Below, piece after piece: positions 24,211 through 35,500 of a stretch of 64,000 nucleotides of DNA. The position numbers and the translations under genes were made by a program. The stretch is from the NCBI GenBank assembly GCA_033239525.1, contig BSYO01000014.1, positions 14,678,021 through 14,742,020 of the forward strand. Direction: 5' to 3'. Under the pieces are notes generated by a model that was not told the DNA's origin, did not search any database, and was given only the letters and a program-made list of their open reading frames with translations. The stretch is from Nepenthes gracilis (lineage: Eukaryota > Streptophyta > Magnoliopsida > Caryophyllales > Nepenthaceae). Every line of letters begins with the position of its first letter. Positions within the stretch are counted from its first letter, which is position 1.

Positions 24211-25255
24211 TCTAATATAACCGATGGGTAGGCCCATAACCGGTAGATCCAATAAAAAAAGCGGCCCAAAGTCCAGAAAAGCCCATACGGGCGTTAGAAG
24301 GTCAACGCGTTAGTGTTGATCGCCATGCACACAAACAAACGGCCAAAACGCTCCTTCAAGACGGTCAACATTTCTGTTGGCTGGAAGTACTGTAACAGCA
24401 GGTCGCGAAAAGACATTAAACCTAATACGGGCTAGGCCCAATTTGGCAGGCGTTCCTGTATACGAAAAGTAACGATCTTTTCCCTGATTATACACTTTCC
24501 TTAAAGTCATTCTCTTCTAAAAAGGTAGGAACGGATTCAGTGTCTTCCCCACGAGAAAAGTGCCAAATTCTCTCTCCTTGTCAATAATGGCGTTTAACGA
24601 TCACAAAAACATGAAAGGAAGGCAGATATCTGGAGATCCGTTACACCGTTCAGAAAAGAAACGATCCATCAAATCACGCCAGTCAAGCCTACCAAATCAA
24701 AGAATGCCGCCCAACACCAGGTTAAGGATCACGCTTCCCTAGCCAAGGAAGGTTACACTCCCCACCGTTTATATAAGTCCAGAGTCTCCACTCTGAAAAG
24801 GAGGCTTTTTGATACAATCTGAACCACAAACGCAAACGCAAAGTATTACACAGTTCTTGAGCATACTTTCTCTAAAATACTCACCTTCCAATCTCACTCG
24901 AGGCCTCCAGATTATAGAGACTTTTCACACTTTCAGGACATAACTTTCACTCGTTCTTTGCAAACATCGAGTTAAAAATCATACTTCTAACAAGTCACGG
25001 GAATGTCTCTGCGTCTACAACCTAACACTCCCGCCAATCTCATTCTTTTTCTCTTTTACTTACTAGCTCATCTTCTAAAGTTCGAATGCTTGTTACTGAC
25101 TTGAGCGTCGGAGTGTTTTTGATGGGACCTCCTGCCGATACCTGACCTTTTGTTTACTGTAGTGGTATGCAGGATTCAAACTCAATGAACGAAAGTCGGA
25201 TCCAATCAACCACCCGAATCCAAATCTATTTGAAATCGAATTTAGATACACATCA
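24211..25255 (+). mobile_element. Solo LTR of a Tat-lineage Ty3/gypsy element
   Basis: Starts TCTAATATAACCGATGGG, a mutated Tat LTR start. It contains a TATA box (TTTATATAAG, about 24769) and a GC-richer leader. It shares the Tat 3' LTR block GACTTGAGCGTCGGAGTG (25099-25116) and TGGTATGCAGGATTCAAA (about 25163-25180) with the 3' LTR of element 2, and ends ACACATCA (25255). No internal retrotransposon sequence follows on either side, so it is a solo LTR left by LTR-LTR recombination. Target-site copies are not clear (TTAAT left, ATAAC right). Confidence 0.72.
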
Positions 25256-27400
25256 ATAACTTTTCAAGCAGTATTAGATGACCACCTTCACCAATTATGA
25301 CACGAAGTCTCTTCTATTTATTTATTTTAATATAAATTTACATATACAAAGCGATCAATAAAACATCACATCACTTGAAAAATGTCTAAAATATTTTAAA
25401 GACCATCTCCGAATCATTTCTTCAGTCTGTGGTTTTTTTTTTTTTTTTTTTTCCTGACACGAATATTGTCGATGAACAACTTTAAGCATCGGTTGCCCTG
25501 CTGGGCAGTGGAGATTGACGAGGACTTCTCCCTGACAAACAGAAAAATAATTATAAAGTTGGCAAATCTGAGATGAATGGAGAATCCTCCCCCTTTTTTA
25601 CTTTATCTCCTTCCTCCTTTTTCCTATTGACTTGGACAGAAAGCATCATATGCGGTGGGATTAATCAGACTTTTTTTCCTTTAATTTACGTAGGAAATTT
25701 AGATAATTCAGTCATGTAATTTTCATTTACACTTTGATTATTTTTCAGATTATAAACTGAAGTCCATGCACAGGTATAACACTCGAAGCAATTGAATGAG
25801 GAGATCTGCAACAAGGCAATCACAGATTAAAAGTCAAGATCAGTTTTGCAGACTGAATACAAGACACCAGTATAGCACCACAGTAGCAGATTGAATACTA
25901 TGGCTTGGATCAATCGGGAGACAGCAATCGAAATCTATCAGTAAGCTCAATCATCATCTCAGGAGAGCTACTTCGCCGACAGCACCATCACAGAAATGCC
26001 ATCTGCAAATCATCTATGGCAGATCATAAAAGGAATTGATAAATAAAGAGGAGATCTCTGACCTCGAGATGGTAAATATACATTATTAGGTGTAAGATAA
26101 AAGTAAATATATTGTTAATTAGTTTGCATGAGAAATAAATATTACCTCCAAAAATAAGATGATCAAACTAGTAGCCATAAAATATCGGTTGAGATATTGG
26201 CTGGCGGACCATATATCAATGTTCACCAACATCGGTGAGAGGAGGCAACAAGCCAAGCGGGGATTGCGATTAATATTGTCGGGACCCAGGCACACTAAAC
26301 TTCTTAATCAAGTTAATAACAAATTTCTAAGTGGATCAAAATATCGAGGCCGTCATTTGGATCCGTGAAGAGATATGGTGATCATTCAACAATACTCATA
26401 ATAACAATGTAAAAAAAAGCAAAAATAAGGCACACAATATTTCTCATAGAAATCCCATCAACGTAACGTGAAATTACATGATCTTAAATCCGTATAACCC
26501 TACTATAAACTATGAATATGAATACACAAATTAGAAATTCAACATTTGATTTTACCACAATATTAGTAAGTCAGAGTTAATACAATAAGAAATAAAATAT
26601 AGATGAGAATTGATGAGAAAAATATCTAAAATAACAAATAAAATAATATATTTACGGATGATGAATATCAAAATAAGAATTGAAGCACAAAAAAATTGCA
26701 TGAATCTTCTTCTTCTTTCCTCACTTTTTATTTCGAGTTAGCCTCCAAAAGAATGTAAATATTGTGTAATCAATGGCCTAAATATGCAATAGAATAAGCT
26801 GATAGCTATTAAAAAAAACACTTCAAACCACTATTCAAGCCATTGGTTCATGAACTTCATGCAGAGGCATCACCCCACAGCTTCGCTCTAGCAAACACCA
26901 AGCGGATGCTGCATAGACTGTTCATGTTTTCATAAATCAAGCAAATAATAATAGTAAATATTTATAATAAATATGAGGCTTGCAATAAAATGATCAATCC
27001 CAACAAATAGCTCCACAAATGAGTGATGAACAAACTATATCTCATATAAAATTATTTATTCATATTTTTTGTAAAAAATATTCTCAAACAATTTTAATTC
27101 TCAGTTGTTCTTTTCTAACTAATGTGGTAAAATAAATAAAGGTAAAAAAAAATATAGTTGGCCATTTATATCCTTATTTTCCAAAAAAAAAAAAAATCGT
27201 GTTAATACCGTTTAAAAAGGCTAAAAATCCAAGATTGTAATGGTTTTTTTGTTAGAAAAAAACTATATAGGTGATTTTATTCGAGGAGATGATTATATGG
27301 ATTTTAAATTTCTAACGGGCCTTTTATAATGGTCCTAAATATAAAATTAGTTAAATAAAGTATCGGTCAATACATATTTCTTTATCAATGAAGGTTTTGG
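25256..27400. other. Intergenic region, unassigned
   Basis: Contains a poly-T run (25433-25452). A more complex stretch (about 25755-26370) looks like transposon sequence by base composition but matches nothing I can name. The rest is AT-rich spacer; no gene is supported. Confidence 0.4.
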
Positions 27401-27402
27401 TA

Positions 27403-28950
27403 ACGTCCCATATTTATGAATTATGACGTTTTTAAAATAACTTTTGATTAATTTAAAAGATAATTATATAATAAAAATAAAAAAAAATTAAAATTTAAGA
27501 AATTAAGTTCAGCACCAAATAGGCGACTGGCCTATGCACGAGCGCATTTTAAGTAGAATGTTTTCCTTTAATGTGCACTCGACTGGTGCATGTATGCATT
27601 TGAAATATAATATTAATGTCTAATGCGCATATGAGTACTTGTGCACAGTATGGATTTCACCTCAGCATATGATCTAAGTATGATGAATGCATGTGCGTTA
27701 ATTTTCTATAAATAGATTTTTTGTCTAATTTTGAGTTATTTTGAATCTATTTTTGATAGATTAGAAAGAGAAAAGATGAAAAGACAGAAAAGGAATGAGA
27801 AGGAAAAATAAAAGATAAATTAAATATCTTTTACTAGATTTAAATTTAAGGCATGTGCATTTAAATTTCTTTTTCTCTTACTATTACTCATTTTTTATTT
27901 TTATGAGTATTTATTATTCTAAATGATCATACATATAATTTTTTTAGTTAAAAGTTTATACTTTGCATGTATATTATCCTACTCCTAATTTAAAAAATTT
28001 TTATAAAATACGTACTTTTAATGTATATATATTGTGTGTAAAAATTGAGTTTCTGCAACCATATTTATATATGCCTTTAAATCATATTTAAATGCTTTTG
28101 AATATTTTAATTTTTCAAATATATATTTCTATATGTCTCACACTTAAAATAAATTAATAAAATTATACAAATTGTACTCATTTTATATAAATCTTGTAAT
28201 ATTATACTTGTATATTTCAAATCTTTAAAATATATAATTCTACATGTCTTGAAATTTCATTTAGTTGTTCCTATATGTTTTTAAAAATATTCACAAATAT
28301 TTCTACATATTCATCTATTTTTGCATGTCCTAAATTTGAAAAAAAAAGATTAAAAAAATTCTATGAGATAATGTAGATGATATATTCATAATTAAATAGA
28401 GTTTTTATTTTAATTATACACAAACTATTATAAAAAATTAATTAAGATATATTAAAACATATCTTAATATATTATAATAATAATCGATATTCAAATTTAT
28501 TATTCGTAGGTTGAAAGTGGTGTTTAGCATCACTTACAGAGTTATATGTATAATAACCTACTTACAGGTCCTGAATAATAACATATGACCTTCGGTTTAA
28601 TAACAACATATATAACCTGAGTTTTGATATTCCTTCTTTTATCGGTAAGGCCATCACTGATCCTTAGTTTATAACTTTTAGTATGATTTAGTGATAATTT
28701 AGATGTCACACAATTTAAAGAAGAAATTTAATTATTAATTTTAAATTATACATAACATAGTTATGAAATTATATTATTGCTTTCTGATTTTAATTATGTC
28801 ATATTTCAGTATATTTTTATGTGCATACATGATCAATTGTGAAAATTATACCCTATTAAATAATTGGCTCATTTTTACTTTAATTTTTACTAGCATTTCA
28901 TATTAAGAGGTTTGGGGCAATACTGAGATGACTGCTTGGAAGTAGTTTTA
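27403..28950 (+). repeat. Dispersed LTR-like repeat, copy C
   Basis: Begins TAACGTCCCATATTTATGAA and passes a TATA-like TATAAATAG (about 27707) and a purine-rich leader (GAAAGAGAAAAGATGAAAAG, about 27762). It resembles the reverse complement of 60900-60480 in layout. Its right part (about 28480-28950) matches the reverse complement of 63660-63170, for example TTTATCGGTAAGGCCATCAC at 28637 against GTGATGACCTCACCGATAAA at 63473-63492. It is non-coding throughout, probably the LTR of an unidentified family. Confidence 0.55.
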
Positions 28951-29177
28951 GTTTTTTTTTTTTTTTTTATATCAATTTTGTTATATGTAAATAAAAAAAA
29001 ATAGTTTTAAATTATAAATTTTTGTTCAAGCTGTAAATGATTGTGAATTCTAGTAGTCATGTTATATAATGTTAGTTTATGAGTTAATTTTAATTCACTT
29101 TAAAAATTTATTTAAATTATGATGCTAGATTACTCTAATTTTTGTACAAATGTTACTTTTTACATATGTTTGAATAT

Positions 29178-30048
29178 TGATGGTCTCTGATCCGAACTTT
29201 TCGGATGATCCTCTTGGCGTGGTCTGGCTCCGTTCCTCGAGTCGAATCCTGCACACCACTAATGATCGGCGTGTTCGGCGGAAATTATTCCACCGAAAAT
29301 ATTAAAAGCTTGATCTTTATAAGAAAGAAAGCAAAAATAGATAGAGTGTTTAAGTGTTTGATCCAAATATAAGAGAGACGTGAAGTCTTCTTGGATTTGG
29401 GAAGGCGAAGAACGGCCGTGAGGGCACGCTTGTTGCCTTAATTTTGGAGGACTAACATCCGAGAGCACACATATTAGAGAGGTTTGGTTGGCAAAAATTG
29501 AGATGACTTGTGTTACCGAAAGCATTGAAAACGTCCTCGGATGGTGACCCTGGGGTAGGCCGAGAGGGCGACCCTCCTTCTTTGGAAATTTTTTTTTTTG
29601 GAGCAAATGCTAATTGCCAAGCTAATCGAGATTGTTTCAATTTTCCAAATCAGACGCTTTCCTTTGCATATGTGGGGGGGCAAAATTTGGAGAAAAAATG
29701 GGAGGTGCTAATATTACTAATATCCTCTTTGGCGCCACCGGGATCGTGGAATATCCTGGAAAACCGTTGTTGGCCTTTTGATGATTCGTAGGCCTAAACG
29801 GTAAGTGATTGACGGCCAACGCTAGTTGAATGCGTATGTTAGCCGCCCTTGTGAAGGATATATGAGTTAATGATTTAATTAGTAACTCTTTAAAAATTGA
29901 CGGTCAACGTTAAATTATCCGATGACGGTCAACGCCAATGTTGATTACGGTCTTTAATTTATTGGGCCTGTTTTTCAATTGGGTCGTTAGGGTGTTGGCC
30001 GTCATTTTTGTTGTTGACTTTACGAGTCAAAGACATTTTGCATACCCA
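29178..30048 (-). mobile_element. Solo LTR of a Tat-like element, reverse orientation
   Basis: Reading the minus strand, the block TAGTGGTGTGCAGGATTCGA (about 29263-29244) is the same signature found near the 3' end of the other Tat LTRs in this window, and the unit ends in ACCATCA at 29178. Repeated GACGGTCAACG/GTTGACCGTC motifs (29815-29990) echo the solo LTR at 24211. The upstream edge is uncertain (about 30040-30050). Short frames inside it (29259-29819) are not genes. Confidence 0.55.
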
Positions 30049-30629
30049 GTATGATTGGTATTAAGAGCTACTTCTAAATATGATTTTATTAGATTTTATG
30101 GTTTGAATATCATAATATTTCATATCATTTAATAATATTTAATTTTTAGATTTATATGCTATATTTATTTTAAATTTTAATCGGTGGAATAAATAATTAA
30201 AATTTTGAATGTTAAATGATTAAAATTGATTCTAATTATTTTTAAAAACACAATAAAAAATTTAGTTTTAAGACATGACAGTTTTCCTTATATAGTGTTG
30301 GAATTTTCATTATGCAATATATAAATATATAATTATAAATATGTAAATATATATAAATATATGAATATTGATGCGTCCGAATATTTGAGTTTTGGTATAG
30401 GTTAAGAAGTCACACGATTTTTCACTACGAGTCGAATTGGAGTGAATCTGATTTTCATCTCTATTAACTTGAAACCTGCGTACTATAAATAACGAACAAT
30501 ATGTTAGAAGATTGGGTGGATTCACTCCCCAATTTATCTTTCAATATTCAAGTTAAAAATATTTCTCAAGAAATAGAAAGATATAAGGAGAATGTGAGAG
30601 AATATAAAGTGACATTTATATGGAGATGT
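30049..30629. other. AT-rich spacer
   Basis: Contains ATATAAATAT-type low complexity at 30310-30370. No gene is recognised. Confidence 0.45.
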
Positions 30630-30955
30630 GAGAGGAGAACTGAGCTCCTATATGCGCTCAACAGGGAGCGGCTTAAAGAGATGGAAAATGGAACTCCGAT
30701 ATGTGGCATTTAGTGAGTGGCTCATTAGAAGGGGCTCGATGGGAAGTGACTCAGTGAGGGAGAAAGACACTCGACTAAAGTGGCTCATTAGAAATGCACT
30801 TAATAAGTGGCTCATTGGGAGGTACTCGATGGAGTATGGCTTAAAGAGGGAGAAAGGCACTTGACTGGAGTAGCTCACTAGAGATGCACTAGGTGAGTGG
30901 CTTATTAGGAGACACTCAACAATAAGCAGCTTAGAGAGAGAGAAAGGCAACGTCC
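30630..30955. repeat. 90-bp tandem repeat, about 3.5 diverged copies
   Basis: GTGGCTCATTAGAAGG at 30717, GTGGCTCATTGGGAGG at 30807 and GTGGCTTATTAGGAGA at 30897 mark successive units exactly 90 bp apart. Within each unit a GAGGGAGAAAG-type block recurs. A more diverged unit precedes them. Because 90 is a multiple of three, frames on both strands stay open (for example 30950-30648 on -), but nothing suggests a protein. Confidence 0.75.
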
Positions 30956-32259
30956 AAGAGAGAGAAAGAAAGCTAAGTTCTTTCCTAACCCTTATATCTC
31001 ACTTAAGGGTTTGTTCAGTCGAGGATTCTTTGTGCATACGAGGGTTCTCCTTCTCCCTCCTTTCTACGTTTCCAGATCCTCCCTCATTCTGCGATAATAA
31101 AGAGTATTTGTAAAATTTCGTGGAAAAGGCTTTAACGCCAAGGCCTGTGACATGTGTCCTGTCAGGATTCACCGGCTATTAGGGTATTGACGGGAGCCAC
31201 TGCTTATCAGTTGTTGCTTTGTGACGGTTACGTGGCCGTGGGCAGTCTCCTTAGTGCATTCATCAAACTGTTACGGCAATAGCTGCAGGCGGCACCTACA
31301 TATGCGTCCTCTGACCACTACATATGCATATTCTAGCCGCCTTGTTGGCTGCCTAGTTGAGAGGCATCCTGATTGGTTCATTCGTCTGCATTACCAATTG
31401 AGCCATTGATATTTATCCCATTGGCCCTTTATTCTCTGGACATCATCTTGGTCGTTGTAGTTGTAATTGGATTGAGTTACATCAATCTCCTTCTTGAGGC
31501 TTTGGCCATTACTAGTTGAGCCCTCACTTTTTTTCGTGTACTGATTGTACTATTTGCTATTTATGATTATTTATGATTAAATTAAATTTATATTATTTAC
31601 TATTTGCTACTAAACTATTACTAAAAGTAATAATATTTCAGTTTTTTTTTATAATTTTAGATTTTAATTGTTAAATATTTATACTTTATATAAAAATATT
31701 ATGACATTTAAAATCAATTAACCTATGTTTGTCCGATTAAACAGTCAAACCAACTCGGTATCAATTTTTGATTTTTTTAAACTGGTCAAACCAATTTGGG
31801 TCAAAGCCGATTCACTATTCAAATGACAGAACTGTGAACACCAATAATCTCATATGCATGTATTATTATCTGTGTTATAGAAAAGTTAATTTCATTCTTT
31901 AATCCTATAATTTCATTATCATAATTAAACAACCTCATCACTATATTAAATCTGAGAAAAAAATTCTATAAATAATCCACTAAAAAGAAAGGAATTCACT
32001 ACCAATAAATTACAGTAATAACATCCCACTACCTATAATACAGGACATGAACATCCTCCTTCACCTTAATCAAATACCTAAAGAAATGATATTTCAACCA
32101 AAATCAACTACGAAGGAAACTCCCCAGATGAAAGAAGCTATTTTAAAAATTGGGTTTGAATTAAAAATCAATAAAAACTATTTATTAATTGATTTCAAGG
32201 CTAATCCCCAAAAAAAAAAAAAAAAACTCATTTTGAAACAATAAAGTAGTAAAGTGCGA
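30956..32259. other. Intergenic spacer right of the 90-bp repeat
   Basis: Includes a moderately GC-rich stretch (31100-31500) of unknown origin, then AT-rich DNA. No gene is supported. The 3' end of the GH43 transcript should fall around 32200-32470. Confidence 0.4.
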
Positions 32260-32466
32260 TCAACCAGACTTCTTAAAGGAACGACCCAGTACACAAGGCT
32301 TCAGGCTGTATGGTTTGGACATTACAAATATGTTATTTATGTAATTTGGGGTCATAACCTCTGGTTTGAAGTAACTATGCTCATATGCTATCTCAAACAT
32401 TGATACAACATCAATCTTCGTTTGTATGTATAGCAGCTTTGTAAGAGCACAGTGCCTAATATAGTG

Positions 32467-32575
32467 CTGTGACAACAGAAGATACAACAATGGCTTGCAT
32501 AAGAAAGAATAAACCGAGGAACTTTCATACACATTTGATGCACAAATTATCAAAGAAAAGAGAGAGAATACTCAC
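32467..32575 (-). other. Probable 3'UTR intron of the GH43 gene
   Basis: Eight bases after the TAG stop (32586-32584) lies a consensus donor GCG|GTGAGT (GT at 32575). A pyrimidine-rich acceptor GTATCTTCTGTTGTCACAG ends at 32467, giving a 109-bp intron. This is close enough to the stop not to trigger nonsense-mediated decay. Alternatively the mRNA simply runs through. Confidence 0.45.
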
Positions 32576-32583
32576 CGCCATGT

Positions 32584-35500
32584 CTATCCACTCCATCTGT
32601 AAGGAAGTCTCCACTTTTTGTGCCAATAAATCGACACCCTTGACCACAGAGGGAATCCGAACTCAAACTCTAGTGGCTGGTCAGCTGCTCCCGCCACAGT
32701 CAGAGGCAACCACACATATCTCGAGTCCCCTAGATCAGCTGGATTCCACCTATCTGCCATAAATATGAAATAACCCGAAATCCCCGGCAATGGAAGGACA
32801 AACGTGCCCTGAGCAAAAAATGTTGTCTGTCGGAAAATTTTATTCCCTCCAACGCACGGGTTTCCCATTGTCTCCCAAGGACCCAAAATCGACGAGGCAG
32901 CATGAGCCATCGCCTCGTTGGGTGCCCAGCCGGTACACCCGGATGTGATCATGTAATAGGTTCCCCAGTGCTTGAACAATGCTGGAGCTTCACGGTGCTG
33001 TCCAATGAGAACTCTTCTCATCGAACGAGTCACGTCAAGATAATCTTCAGTAAGAAGTCCAACATGAAGTTCGGTGTTGTCATCGGATGAGTAGATGAGA
33101 TATGCTGCCCCGTCATCGTCCTTAAAGATTGTCATGTCCCTGCTGTCAAAACCATGGGGCCTCTTGCTGTAAAGGTAGTCGAAGGGCCCCGTGGGCGAGT
33201 CGCTGACTGCAACACCGATGCAGGCTTTAGTGTAGTTGGCATCATCGATATGCATCCACATGACATACTTTCGGGTGTTTTTGTTGTATATGACTTTTGG
33301 TCTCTCAAGCACGTTGGATTTGTGGAGATCGTGGGTGTCGTTTGTTTCTTCAGCGGCGAGCACAATGCCCTCGTTTTTCCATGTCCATAAGTCCTTTGAG
33401 GAGTAGCAACCAACCCCAATAATGTCTACCTGAAGAGGAGATTGAAAACATTTTAATCATACAAGATTACCAGCCAAACTCATGCTAGTTTATAATCAAT
33501 CACGGATATTGCAGCACTACTAAACTAATGTATTATTCAGATGTCTTTTCATGCATATTAGAACAACAAAGGGGAAAGAAAGAGATGTTGGGAAATATGC
33601 ACCTTAATGCAATTTAATTACAGGAGGTTAAAATACTAGCAATTGATTCACAAACGCATGAACAGATTTTTTTTTTTTTTTCTTTGCACAGGAGAGAAAC
33701 TAATAATCTAAGGAAATTCTGCAAATGAAAAATCAGAAGCATACTTACCAAAAAAAAAAAAAAAAAAAAAAGAAAAATCAGAAGCAAAATTAGAATGCAA
33801 TGCAGGTAAACACACGACACTAACTGATGTATTAGGATCATGAGTAACAGTAAACTAACAAACAAAATACAAAACTGAACATTAAATTTACGTAAAAAAC
33901 CACAAAAAAAAAAAAAAACCACGTACAAATGATAAGTTTTACTAATCTCGAAAAATAATACACATGGCGATTGAAAGAGCTCACAAATACTCACAATAAA
34001 TGACCCTTTATACAAACTCTGAAATAAAACAATGTATTTATATTTCAAGAGGTTATTTAAGCAGCCATCACATGGTCTACTTGCGTTTTGTTACTGGAAA
34101 TTTACTCAAGCCTTCAGCATAAAGGAAAATCTCATGGAAGACTCAAAGACGAAGGTCCATACAACTTCATTGAAGCAAGAGTCGTGTGAGAATCGGGTGA
34201 AAACTCCCGTACATCCAACAACAATAAACTCTACACCTCAAACTTCTCAAGTCAAACAAGGCATATTCAAGTCAGACATAACAATTCTCTATCATGAGCT
34301 GAATTCAACAATGAAATAAATTTCCAACAAAAGAACTTTCCACCTTTTCCACAAAGCCCCTAAGGGCACACAACAATTAAGCATGGATACTAATCAAGTT
34401 CAAGCAGTGCTCAAACTTGACAATCGAAAGAGGCTTTGTCATCATGTCATCTGCATTATCCTTAGTCCCAATCTTCCTCACAACAATGTCAGCACGAGCA
34501 ATGTCGTCCTGAATGAAATGGTATATGACATTAATATGCTTAGTCCTCTCACAATACATCTGATCCGTAGTAAGGTAGATGGTCTCTGACTATTGCAATA
34601 TGCTACGGTGACTTGCAAACTCTCGTCGGGGTCACTAAACAGCCCCTTTAACCAAATAGCTTCCTTCATAGGCTTAGTAATAGTCATATATTTAGCTTCA
34701 GTAATGGATAATGTAACTATAGGCTAAAAAGTAGCCTTCAAGCTAATGGCATATTAATCAAGAGAGAACACATACTCAGTAAGAGACCTTTTATCAAGGT
34801 CTTTCACAAATGGCATATTAATCAATAGAGAACACATACTCAGTAAGAGACTTTTTATCAAGGTCTTTAGCGAAATCTGAATCAACAAAGCCAACAATGC
34901 TATTACTACATTTCCCAAACTGCAAACAAGCATTAGTAGTACCACGCAAGTATCTCAAATTCACTGAAATACTTTTCAGTGTTGTTTACCCTGATTGGCC
35001 ATATATCTACTAATAGCATAAACTGTATATTCCAAATCTGGACATATACACACCATAGAGTACATCAATGTACCAACAGCATTGAAATATGGCACTCCTG
35101 ACATGTATTCAGTATCTTCATTAGTTTGGGGTAATAGAGAGGATGAAAGCGAGAGGAGTGGTAACAGGTTTGACATTCTTTATATTGAATCGTTCAAGCA
35201 CCTTATGAAAATAACCTTTCTAGCTCAAATGCTGCGTTCCTGCATTCCTGTCATGCAAAATCTCCATGCCAAGAATCTTCTTTACAAGTCCTAGATCTAT
35301 CATCTAAAACTCACTCTCAAAAGAACTTTAAGGTTACTAATTTCAATCTCAATCCATTGCAGCTATCAATATGTCATCAACATACAAAAGTAGATATATA
35401 AAAGAATCATTTTTCATTCTTTTTAAATAAACAAAACTATTATATCTATTTCTAGTTAAAACATGACTAATCATAAAGGAATCAAAGTGTTTGTATTATT

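Noticed and set aside
25755..26370. Possible gene or LTR (frame 26159-26368)
   Set aside because: Sequence complexity is higher than its surroundings but no domain, LTR pair or splice structure could be seen.
32260..32553. 97-codon minus frame after the GH43 stop
   Set aside because: Lies in the presumed 3'UTR and its intron; no resemblance to the GH43 C-terminus or any family.
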